Source: Thecamonas trahens ATCC 50062
Lineage: Eukaryota; Apusozoa; Apusomonadida; Apusomonadidae
Assembly: GCF_000142905.1 (NCBI RefSeq)
Contig: NW_013657675.1
Span: 1 to 42,495, forward strand
Length of the DNA stretch: 42,495 nucleotides
Reading direction: 5' to 3'
Made by a program: the position numbers and the translations under genes. Under the pieces are notes generated by a model. That model was not told the DNA's origin, did not search any database, and was given only the letters and a program-made list of their open reading frames with translations. This document shows, in pieces, positions 32,119-40,267 of this stretch; position 1 is the first letter of the stretch, and each line of letters begins with the position of its first letter.

Positions 32119-33963
32119 CTAAAGCTTGGCGTCGTCGCGCGCAAAGACAGCCCACACCCGCTGCAGCATGGCGTCGAGGCTAGAGGCGAAGGCTGCCGCC
32201 GACGGCGCGTCGCTGCCGCGGGCTGATCCTTGTGAGGTGATGTTGAAGACAAGGCCGCTGCGCCGGACTCCGTAGCACACGCCAAAGCCACGGTCGACGA
32301 CAGGGCCAAACGCTGCCGACGCCACCGGATCGGTCACCTGCGAGGTCGAGAGCGCCCAGGTCGATGCCGCGGCCGTGGCATCGCAGACGAGAGCGTGTGG
32401 GAGCGAGAGCTCGAGCGCTGCACCTGCGCGCTGGAGTCCGAGAAGGAGCCGGTCGACACCTGCGCCCGACGCCGCGGCGCGCGCCAGGGCCGAGTGCTGC
32501 TCCGCTGCCGTCCGCGCCTTGGCCTCGAGCTCGTCGGGCGTTGCATCGCCGCGGACGAGGCTTTCGACAAAGGCAACCATCTGAGGGCTTGCTGCCCGCA
32601 GGGTCTCGGTGCGGCCTGCGGCGAACCGGCGGGTGGTCACCGACTCGTAGGTCGGTGCAGCTGTGCCGTGAAGCGCATAGTATGCGGCCTGGATGGCCGC
32701 CTGGCAAAAGGCATCAGGCGAGATGCGGGCGACGGCCTTGATATGGTCCTTCCCAAACTCGTCAAAGCGCAGGACGGCGACGTCGAGCGAGGCCGCGAGG
32801 TAGGTGTCGAGCCAGGCGCGGGCCGAGGCAGTGCGGGCCGCGAGCGACTCGGCAGCTGCACCGACGAGGTCGAGACGCGCAAAGGGAGGCGCGACAGCCT
32901 GCGGGTCTGCGGCGCTGGCTTCGGACTCGAGCGCGCGCGCCACGGCGGCGCGGGTGACGAGGAGCATCGGCATGCCGTCGACGCCCGAGTGCTCGCCGTT
33001 GAGTGCAAGCGCCCCGTTGGCGTAGACCAGCCACGAGAGGGTCTTATCGAGCCATCCGTCGGTGGTGGTGAGGGCCGAGGCGACAAGCTCGGCATGCGCG
33101 CCGGCGGCCGGCGCATCGGCTTCCAGGACAAGCTCAAAGAGGGCGTCTTGGAGCACGCGGTAGCCGTCAGCGTCAACGATAGTCGAAGCCTCAAGCCACT
33201 CATCGCGCGGAAGGGCGCAGAGGACGCCGAGGCCAGCGGTATCGGTGCGTGCCGCCGCATCGTCGACCACCGCTACCAGAGTGGAGGCGAGCGAGGCCAC
33301 GTCGCCGCCATCGCGGCCGAGCTCGACCACGTATGGGTGACCATGCGCCCAGACAACGACGTGATAGAGCGCAGTCGACGCGGCGTGGAGCACGTCGGAG
33401 CCGGGCGCCGGCAGCCGACACGAGTTGAACAGCCGCGGGTAGGCGGCAGTGCAGTTTGATCCGTTCTCACCAGGGATGACCTTGTCCTCGTGCCAGCCGC
33501 GGGCCAGATCGCGAGTGGCAAGCATCAGCGCTGCTGCTCGGCGGTATGGGCCGTCTGTCAGCGGAACGTCAAACACAAAGGCGTAGTTGGAGTTGACCAC
33601 CAGCGGCGCGCGGAAGGCCAAGTACGCCGCATCAAGCCACCACGCCGAGAGCCATGACTCGCACGAGGAGCAGGGATCGACTGCGACATGACCAGCATCG
33701 GCATCGGCATCGGAAGTTGCGGCATCGGCAGTTGCGGCAGAGGCAGCGGCAGAAGTGGCAGCAGTAGACTCGGCCCGGGCGTAGAGGAAGCGGAAGAGGG
33801 GCTCGAGCGCATCGGCCGTCTTGGGGCTTGCCAGCTCTGCAACCAGCGACTCGAGCGCAGATGGGGCGGTGAAGGGGGCGAGCGACGGCGGAAGGGCAGC
33901 GCGTAGTGTCTCCAAAGAGGGTACCGGGAGCGGGGGGAGGGCCATGGGGTGGGCTGTGGCCAT
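32119..33963 (-). CDS. Carnitine O-acyltransferase with C-terminal AKL peroxisomal signal
   Basis: Starting at ATG 33963-33961 (MATAHPMALPPLPVPSLETL) the protein has 614 residues, near human carnitine acetyltransferase (626). It would move acyl groups between CoA and carnitine. The catalytic histidine sits in NGEHSGVDGMPM (about residue 324). Other family blocks: NYAFVFDVPLTDGPYRRA, GENGSNCTAAYPRLFNSCR, TYESVTTRRFAAGRTETLR (substrate binding) and FGVCYGVRRSG. The C-terminus DDAKL* fits a type-1 peroxisomal targeting signal; animal CRAT also ends in AKL. The frame is open for 71 codons upstream, but that part is Arg/Gly-rich and could be untranslated or a second start giving a mitochondrial form. 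Acetyl- versus longer-chain preference cannot be settled here. Choline acetyltransferase is the alternative family member and less likely given AKL. Confidence 0.9.
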   Translation of the reverse strand: MATAHPMALPPLPVPSLETLRAALPPSLAPFTAPSALESLVAELASPKTADALEPLFRFLYARAESTAATSAAASAATADAATSDADADAGHVAVDPCSSCESWLSAWWLDAAYLAFRAPLVVNSNYAFVFDVPLTDGPYRRAAALMLATRDLARGWHEDKVIPGENGSNCTAAYPRLFNSCRLPAPGSDVLHAASTALYHVVVWAHGHPYVVELGRDGGDVASLASTLVAVVDDAAARTDTAGLGVLCALPRDEWLEASTIVDADGYRVLQDALFELVLEADAPAAGAHAELVASALTTTDGWLDKTLSWLVYANGALALNGEHSGVDGMPMLLVTRAAVARALESEASAADPQAVAPPFARLDLVGAAAESLAARTASARAWLDTYLAASLDVAVLRFDEFGKDHIKAVARISPDAFCQAAIQAAYYALHGTAAPTYESVTTRRFAAGRTETLRAASPQMVAFVESLVRGDATPDELEAKARTAAEQHSALARAAASGAGVDRLLLGLQRAGAALELSLPHALVCDATAAASTWALSTSQVTDPVASAAFGPVVDRGFGVCYGVRRSGLVFNITSQGSARGSDAPSAAAFASSLDAMLQRVWAVFARDDAKL

Positions 33964-34860
33964 GGAGTGGAGTGTGGCCTTGGCCCGGGCCCCCGCCGGC
34001 CACCGTCGCCGTAGGCGTCGCGGGCCTGGCTGGCCTGGCTGTCGGCGAAGCACACTCGCCCCCAATCGTCCTCGCCTGTTATCCTGATCGCCATCTCGAC
34101 CACCCTCTTCAGTTTGACCGCCCGTATCCCTCGCCCTTGCCCCTCGCCACTGATCGCCCTTGCCCCTCACCTCCAATCGCCCTTGCCCCTCGCCACTGAT
34201 TGCCCTTGCCCCTCACCTCCAATCGCCCTTGCCCCTCGCCACTGATCGCCCTTGCCCCTCACCTCCAATCGCCCTTGCCCCTCGCCACTGATTGCCCTTG
34301 CCCCTCACCTCCAATCGCCCTTGCCCCTCGCCACTCCCCGCCCTTGCCCCTCACCACTCATCGCCACCCCGATCGCCACTGGCCGATCTCTTGCCCAAAG
34401 CCCGCTCGCCCTCACCTCCAATCGCCCTTGCCCCTCACCACTCATCGCCCTTGCCCCTCACCTCCAATCGCCCTTGCCCCTCGCCACTGATCGCCCTTGC
34501 CCCTCACCACTCATCGCCCTTGCCCCTCGCCACTGATTGCCCTTGCCCCTCACCTCCAATCGCCACCCCGATCGCCACTGGCCGATCTCTTGCCCAAAGC
34601 CCGCTCGCCCTCACCTCCAATCGCCCTTGCCCCTCGCCACTCCCCGCCCTTGCCCCTCACCACTCATCGCCACCCCGATCGCCAGAGGCCGATCTCTTGC
34701 CCAAAGCCCGCTCGCCCTCACCCTCGTCCCCAATCGCTCTCTCCTCGGTCACCACTCCCCTTGTCCGTGCTGCCCCAACCCTGAACTGGCGCCACCCTCC
34801 CCCCTCCCCCCCTCTCCACTGCCCAACCACTCCACCCACTGGCAAAGGGTCGAGCGGAGC
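33964..34860. promoter_or_regulatory. Divergent promoter region largely made of a 23-bp minisatellite
   Basis: These 897 bp separate the carnitine acyltransferase ATG from the coiled-coil gene ATG. More than half is the minisatellite listed separately. The 130 bp before the plus-strand start (34735-34860) are C/T- and CA-rich. No core promoter element recognised. Confidence 0.4.
34126..34735 (+). repeat. Minisatellite of two 23-bp units with a 60-bp composite unit
   Basis: Two related 23-mers alternate: unit A ends CCTCACCTCCAAT, unit B ends CCTCGCCACTGAT, and both begin CGCCCTTGCC. A further block of about 60 bp (CGCCACCCCGATCGCCACTG, then a CCGATCTCTTGCCCAAAGC segment) occurs three times, near 34362, 34561 and 34667, which shows higher-order duplication. 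The plus strand is pyrimidine-rich. The frames through it all read Pro/Ser/Leu-rich text; 23 is not a multiple of three, so these are not coding. Confidence 0.95.
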
Positions 34861-36056
34861 ATGTCCCGGGCAAGGGCAAGGCCAGCAGACGCAGCATGGT
34901 GGAGGCAACGTGCCGAGGCGGCCGAGGCGGCTGTGGCCGAGGCTGAGCGCAGGGCGAGCGAGGCGGAGGCTCGGGTTGGCCATCTCAACGAACTGGTGGC
35001 TCATCTACGACTGGCGCTGAGACGGGAGCGGGCGGCAGCGCAGGTGGTTCGGGCAGAGATGGAGGATCTTCCGCATGAGGACGATTCAGATGTTGAAGCA
35101 AGGCTGGGCACTGTCTTTTACGAGAACTTTCGCCTGCCCATCTCGTCCATCATCGACAGGCTGGAGAAGGAGACCGAGCTTCGCATCAAGATCCAAGGCA
35201 GGCTGGCTCGCCTCCAGGCCTATGTCGAGGCAGCAGGTGGGGATCTTGCTAGCAACGCGGCACCGCTCCTTGCAGGGCCGGACCGGAGTGGCCGGGGTGG
35301 TCCCGCTGCGGTCACCCAGGGCCGCAACCGCTCCATTGAGATCGCCGACACGCCGCCGGCCTCGGTCGCCGACTCGTCGTCGGACTCGTCCGAGTCATCA
35401 AGCTCGGGCGTGCTCCTCCTACCGTCGCCGCCGCAGGCTGCTGTGGCATCGTACATTCCGCGGCTGACACCGGTGGCGTCACCGGCGCCGCGCGCGCCGG
35501 CCATGGCACCGGCGCCGGCGCTCTCGCCTCTGTCGCCGTCGTCGCCGCTCTCTCCGACCCCGCGCTCGCGACCGCCGCCGTCCCCACTCCTCTCACCGGT
35601 TCTCCGCGCGGCGTCGCCAAGCCCACCGCTACCGACGTCGCCGCCACCGCCGCGGCCCGGGCCATCGCCAGCCGACATTGAGTCGATGGTGGAGGACCGT
35701 CTCAAGACCCGTCTTGCAGCCGCCACAGATCGGATCCGTGCGCGGCTCAAGGCCCAGCTCACCGCCACCGTCCAGGCCAGGGTCGAGGCCGAGCTTGCAG
35801 CCTGGGCCGACACTTCCCCCGGCGCAGACGAACGATCTCGCGCTCGGTCCAGACTCCCGGAAGTGGCCTTGCCGACGCGAGCAGAGCCACCGCCGACGCC
35901 GCTGCCGAACGTGCGCTGCGGACCAAGCTTGAGATCCGCAACGCCCGGCTCCACGCCCGGATCGTCGACCTCATGGCCATTTTGCACTTGAGCGATGTGC
36001 CGCGGCCAGGGCCCGGCGCGCCGGCATCACCGTCGTCGCCGCCGCCGCGGTGGTGA
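34861..36056 (+). CDS. Coiled-coil protein with a Pro/Ser-rich middle; one apparent frameshift
   Basis: ATG 34861 follows GGTCGAGCGGAGC and begins MSRARARPADAAWWRQR. Residues about 14-60 and 75-125 are Ala/Glu/Arg/Leu helices with coiled-coil character (EAAVAEAERRASEAEARVGH; IIDRLEKETELRIKIQGRL). Residues about 155-270 are disordered Pro/Ser repeats (SPLSPSSPLSPTPRS). Another helix follows (IESMVEDRLKTRLAAATDRI). Read straight, the frame ends at 35991 in a poor tail. One base added near 35840-35875 gives a much better ending: ADASRATADAAAERALRTK, LEIRNARLHARIVDLMAILH and a Pro-rich end, stopping at TGA 36054-36056, about 398 residues. The terminal helix again fits a coiled coil. Family not recognised; a cytoskeletal or scaffold role is possible. 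The stop is 9 bp from the convergent stop. Confidence 0.65.
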
Positions 36057-36065
36057 GCGAGGGTG

Positions 36066-38861
36066 TTACTCTGTGACACAACGCTTGCTTAGGGCCGCGT
36101 CGAGCCGCGCCACGCTCAACTGCCACTTTCGCCACGAGACCTGCGACGAGAGCGCGAGCGAGGCCCGCTCTTGACGACGAGCCTCGTAGTAGACAGGGAA
36201 AAAGTCGATGAGCCGCCTCAGCTTGTCCACTCCGGCCGCGTCGAGGCTCGCCAGCGTCGCCGCCAGCTCGCCGTCGCTTAGGTCACACGAGGCGAGGACA
36301 AGCGTGTTGAGGCAGCAGAGGTTGTCCGACGACATGGCATGGATGTCGAGCGCGTCGAGGACCGCACTAAGAAGCGTTGGCTGGAGAGGCGCGACCCATG
36401 CCGCCGCCCGTCCGTCGGTCTTTGACAGCGCAAGAATGTGCCGAACAAAGACGTTCGACGCGACGAGGTCGGTCGCCACCACATCGCGCATGAACTCGCT
36501 TGCACTTGTACGGGCGCGCTTCAGTGCGTCCTCGACCCGTGCCAGCCCGTCGGCGTTGCCATGGACAATAGAGCCGAGAAGATCAAAGGCCGAGAGGGAG
36601 ATCGAGGGAACTCGGGTGAGTTGCACCAGCCGCGCAATGAGCGCTTCCGACGCAAGCGCGTTGACCACCTCGGGCTTGTGGGTGTACCGGAACATGACCT
36701 CGAGCGCGGCGCAAGCCGGCATGACCACGTGTGCGTCGTCGTCGGCGCTAACAATGAGCTCTGCAAGTGTGTGCGGGAGCGGCATGCTGAGGAGCAAGAG
36801 CCGCACTTGCGGACGGGTAACCACGCCGGCGGCGTTGTACAGCGCTCGCAGCGTCTGCGACATGATCGAACAGGGCGCGTGCGACGCGTGGTTGGCATCA
36901 GTCGACCGCAGGAACTGGTGGCGTCCGTCGGGGTCATTGCGCAGGCTCTCGACAAGCTCGGCAAGGACGCTCAGGCCGCCACACTCCATCAGCCGCTCGA
37001 CAAGCGGCGCCTGCCGCGACGACGCCAGAGCGCAGGTGAGCGTGTACAGGATCTCCGACCGCGAGCCCGAGATCGCGAGCACAATGAGCTCGAGCATCGA
37101 AATGACCGGCGGGAAGCGAAGGACTGCACCAAGCATGTTTTGGACCTCTGCAAACGTGGTGGTCTGTAGTGAGCTCGTGCCGGCGACGACTGCTGCCGGC
37201 ACTCTCTCCAGCACCTGCTGCAGACCGCCAAACGTTGACCGGTCTGCCACCCGCGCCATGAGCTGATAGACCATCGGCGTGGGGTTGATCGACGCCAGCA
37301 ACGTCGAGTGGGTGTGAAAGTCAACCGGGATCTTGAGGAGAGCGACGAAGCGCTCCACCAGATTTGGGACGCCGAGCACAAATGCGACATTGTGCGCGAG
37401 CGTGGTCGCCGTCGCCGCATACGCCAGGCTGCTCTGCCGCATCGACGCGGTGCTCAGCCGGGCGGAGAGCGCATCCTCCGGCTCGACGCCAAAACGGATC
37501 GACGGCTTCTCGAGGAGAAAGGCGAGGATGCGCGAGAAGACGGCCAGCCGCCGCGGCGTGAACCCAGCCACAATGCCGGCCAGACCCGGGACCATCGTGA
37601 GGTCGAACAGTGAGCGCCGCATCGAGAGCACATCCTCCAGCAGCGCCACAACCGTCTCGAACAGGACCGGCTCGCCGAGGTTGACAAAGAGCGCCGACAC
37701 AAACTCGTCGTTCTCTGCCATACCCACCAGGATGCCACCGCGGCGGTAGCCAAGCTCCTTGAGGATCGAGGCCGCGGCCAGGACGATGCTCACGTGGCTG
37801 GCGTAGGTCTCGAGAATGGTGGTAGTCGTGAGCGGCGACGGCGGCGACGGCGCCGGCGACGGCGGCGACGACGGCGCGGGCTCGCGAGCGGCGCTCGCCA
37901 TCAGAATCTCAGTAATGAGCCGAAGCGAGAACGAGGCCGGCATTGGCGATGGCAGCGGGCCCGGTTCCTTCAGCTCGGCGCCGTTGAACGCGGCTATGAT
38001 GGCCGGCCAGTCGGCAAGCGGAATTGGGAGGTATGCCAGCCGCGAGATGAGAGCGACTAGGAGCGGAACAATGCGGGTGGTGACCACGGCCTCGGCGACT
38101 TGGTCGTGCTCGCAGTCGGGGCTGCTGGCATGCGGTGAGCTGTTCTCGTTGAGCAGGATGCGGAACTTGTCGAGCGGCACAGCCACAGTGGCCAGCGCCT
38201 GCTGAAAGGTGCCGAGCGCAGCGGCAGGTCCCGCAGACCACACCCTACGCCACTCTTCCAACGACTCCAGCTTTGCCCGGGGCTCGGCTGTCTCGTCCAA
38301 CGACGATGCTCTCCCATCCACGCCATCAACCACCACCAGCGCATCGAGCTCGTCCACCAGCCTGCTGATGACATGCAGCGCGGTCTCGACACCCACCAGC
38401 ACTGGCTCTGATGCCTCTACCGCCGCCAGGGCCACACCATGCACTAGTGATCTCGGCGTGGCTCCTAGCCCCCTCCCACGCGCCACCGCCATCTTTCGCG
38501 CCTTTGCCGAGCTTGTTGCCGCCGTCGGGCGATCGAGACCATCAAAGTCGGTCCCATCACCAGCAGCACCAGTCTCGGGCGCCTCGGGTGTGCCAGACGC
38601 CTCGAGTGTCTCGGAAGCCTCGGAGGTTGCGGGCGTCTCGTGCGCCTCGTGCGCCTCGGGCGCATCGTTGTCGTCGTTGACAAAGTACGAGCCGGACGCA
38701 GCTCTGCTCCCGAACCGTCTGAAGAACCTCACGAGCACCTCCATACGACGCAACAGCATTTCACTTTCCACATCGTTGTGTGCAAAGTCTCTTTCTCTTG
38801 CGCTTGCCGCCATGTCTTCTTCCATACTCTGCCTCCCTAGCGGCCCTCCCCACCGCGACAT
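36066..38861 (-). CDS. TRPC4AP/DUF3689-like helical-repeat protein
   Basis: ATG 38861-38859 gives a 931-residue protein (MSRWGGPLGRQSMEEDMAAS); an in-frame ATG 13 codons later is an alternative. Residues about 65-100 are acidic repeats (EAHEAHETPATSEASE). The rest is Leu/Ala/Val-rich helical repeat, armadillo-like. Blocks resembling TRPC4AP (TRUSS), a substrate receptor of CUL4-DDB1 ubiquitin ligases: VALLEDVLSMRRSLFDL followed by RRLAVFSRILAFLLE, and near the end RRLIDFFPVYYEARRQERAS and SSQVSWRKWQLSV. Human TRPC4AP has about 800 residues. A role in protein turnover or TRP-channel signalling is inference from the family. There is no membrane helix or intron, and codon use is like the other conserved genes. 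The assignment is from memory of family motifs; another armadillo-repeat protein is the alternative. Confidence 0.65.
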   Translation of the reverse strand: MSRWGGPLGRQSMEEDMAASARERDFAHNDVESEMLLRRMEVLVRFFRRFGSRAASGSYFVNDDNDAPEAHEAHETPATSEASETLEASGTPEAPETGAAGDGTDFDGLDRPTAATSSAKARKMAVARGRGLGATPRSLVHGVALAAVEASEPVLVGVETALHVISRLVDELDALVVVDGVDGRASSLDETAEPRAKLESLEEWRRVWSAGPAAALGTFQQALATVAVPLDKFRILLNENSSPHASSPDCEHDQVAEAVVTTRIVPLLVALISRLAYLPIPLADWPAIIAAFNGAELKEPGPLPSPMPASFSLRLITEILMASAAREPAPSSPPSPAPSPPSPLTTTTILETYASHVSIVLAAASILKELGYRRGGILVGMAENDEFVSALFVNLGEPVLFETVVALLEDVLSMRRSLFDLTMVPGLAGIVAGFTPRRLAVFSRILAFLLEKPSIRFGVEPEDALSARLSTASMRQSSLAYAATATTLAHNVAFVLGVPNLVERFVALLKIPVDFHTHSTLLASINPTPMVYQLMARVADRSTFGGLQQVLERVPAAVVAGTSSLQTTTFAEVQNMLGAVLRFPPVISMLELIVLAISGSRSEILYTLTCALASSRQAPLVERLMECGGLSVLAELVESLRNDPDGRHQFLRSTDANHASHAPCSIMSQTLRALYNAAGVVTRPQVRLLLLSMPLPHTLAELIVSADDDAHVVMPACAALEVMFRYTHKPEVVNALASEALIARLVQLTRVPSISLSAFDLLGSIVHGNADGLARVEDALKRARTSASEFMRDVVATDLVASNVFVRHILALSKTDGRAAAWVAPLQPTLLSAVLDALDIHAMSSDNLCCLNTLVLASCDLSDGELAATLASLDAAGVDKLRRLIDFFPVYYEARRQERASLALSSQVSWRKWQLSVARLDAALSKRCVTE

Positions 38862-39146
38862 GGTTGCGAGTCAAATGTGAGTGTGAGGACGGCTAGTTGG
38901 CCGCCATTCGCTGAGCATATCGATTATTTGTTGTATGGAGTAATCGTTGGACGGGCGGGCGGGGGAGAGGATGTCATCGATTATTTGTTGTGTGAACTAA
39001 TTGTTGGACGGGCGGGCGGGGGAGAGGATGTCATCGATTATTTGTTGTGTGAACTAATTGTTGGACGGGCGGGCGGGGGAGAGGATGTCATCGATTATGT
39101 GTTGTGTGAACTAATCGTTCAAGTCCGCTCACATCACTCACACAAC
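38862..39146. promoter_or_regulatory. Divergent promoter region with a 57-bp repeat
   Basis: Only 285 bp separate the TRPC4AP-like start from the biotin ligase ATG, and about 200 bp of it is the 57-bp repeat. If both genes use this gap, their promoters must lie in or at the edges of the array. AT-rich cores (TCGATTATTTGTTGT) alternate with GC boxes (GGACGGGCGGGCGGGG), an arrangement that would fit repeated binding sites. Confidence 0.5.
38920..39117 (+). repeat. 57-bp tandem repeat, about 3.5 copies
   Basis: Units start with TCGATTAT at 38920, 38977, 39034 and 39091. The core is TCGATTATTTGTTGTGTGAA, then CTAATTGTTGG, then ACGGGCGGGCGGGGGAGAGG and ATGTCA. The first copy differs most (TATGGAGTAATCG); the last is cut off at about 39117. 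Each copy carries an AT-rich block and a GC-box-like GGGCGGGCGGGG block. Confidence 0.95.
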
Positions 39147-40226
39147 ATGGCAGCCGCAGCAACGCGCACAGGAGTACGCGACGTGCTGAGCTTGTACGCA
39201 GCAAGTGCAACATGTCGGACGGCGGCGTGGGAGGCGCTCAAGGGCGCCGCGGCCAAGTCGGCGGCCGTGGTGGCAATCGACGAGTCGGCGGACGGAGAGG
39301 CTCAGGCAGAGAGCGGCGATGACGCCGTGGTAGAGCTGCGGCTGGGCGATGAGGCTGATGGTGGCGTGGCGGGAGTGGAAGAAGACGGGACAAGCGAGGG
39401 TGCGGTGGACGATGGCCCGTTTGAGCCGCACATGTACCTGGCGGCGCTCGAGACCAAGCACATCGGGCGAGCGATGCTGTACGCCGGCGAGGTGACGTCG
39501 ACGCAGACGCTGCTGCACAAGCATCTGGGCCGGGTCCGGGTGCCTGGCGCGGGGCTCATTGCCACCGCCGACGTGCAGAACGCCGGCCGTGGGCGGCGGA
39601 CAAACACCTGGGACTCTCCGGTCGGATGTCTAATGTTCTCGGTCCAGCTCGAGGCCAAGCGCGGCGAGGTACTTGTCTTTCTGCAGTACCTGCTCTCCCT
39701 CGCCGTCCTCCGCGGCGTCAAGTTGGCTGCGCCTCAAGTCGAGGGCCTGCGGCTCAAGTGGCCGAACGATATCTACGCCATCCCGCCCGGCGCCGACGAG
39801 CCGGTCAAGGTCGGCGGTGTCATCTGTGAGTCGGTCTACTCTGACGGCAAGTTCAACATCACCGCAGGCATCGGCGTCAACGTCAACAACGCACAGCCGA
39901 CGGTCTCACTCGCTCAGCTGGCGCCGGCCCCGACCCGCATCCGCCGCGAGGCCGTTCTGGCCGCCACGCTCAACGAGCTCGAGGCCGCGCTGGCCGTCTT
40001 TGAATCGGAAGGCTTTGCTCCGTTCGAGGCCGAGTACCTTGACGCCTGGCTCCACACCGGCCAGCAGGTCCGGGTCGACTCGCTCATTGCGCCGGTGACC
40101 GTCGTTGGCCTCACCGACTCGGGCTACCTCAAGGCCGAGGACCCAGCAACCGGGACCGCCTACGAGCTGCAGCCCGACGGCAACCGCTTCGACTTTTTCC
40201 AGGGCCTCATCTCCTCTGCACTGTAA
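39147..40226 (+). CDS. Biotin-protein ligase (holocarboxylase synthetase)
   Basis: This enzyme activates biotin with ATP and attaches it to lysines of carboxylases. ATG 39147 gives 359 residues (MAAAATRTGVRDVLSLYAAS); the frame is open upstream through the 57-bp repeat but has no ATG there. Catalytic-domain motifs: EVTSTQTLL, QNAGRGRRTNTWDSPVG (the GRGRxxxxW nucleotide/biotin loop, about 146-156), LKWPNDIYA (about 204-211), KVGGVICES and AGIGVNVNN. A BPL_C-type beta domain follows at about 300-355 (QQVRVDSLIAPVTVVGL). Residues about 30-90 are an acidic linker, and the large N-terminal domain of animal or yeast enzymes is missing, so it is a compact eukaryotic form. The stop is 41 bp from the convergent stop. 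Confidence 0.94.
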   Translation: MAAAATRTGVRDVLSLYAASATCRTAAWEALKGAAAKSAAVVAIDESADGEAQAESGDDAVVELRLGDEADGGVAGVEEDGTSEGAVDDGPFEPHMYLAALETKHIGRAMLYAGEVTSTQTLLHKHLGRVRVPGAGLIATADVQNAGRGRRTNTWDSPVGCLMFSVQLEAKRGEVLVFLQYLLSLAVLRGVKLAAPQVEGLRLKWPNDIYAIPPGADEPVKVGGVICESVYSDGKFNITAGIGVNVNNAQPTVSLAQLAPAPTRIRREAVLAATLNELEAALAVFESEGFAPFEAEYLDAWLHTGQQVRVDSLIAPVTVVGLTDSGYLKAEDPATGTAYELQPDGNRFDFFQGLISSAL

Positions 40227-40267
40227 ACGTCGTGTGGGTTAATCTGTGCGTTTGTGTGCTGAAGGTT

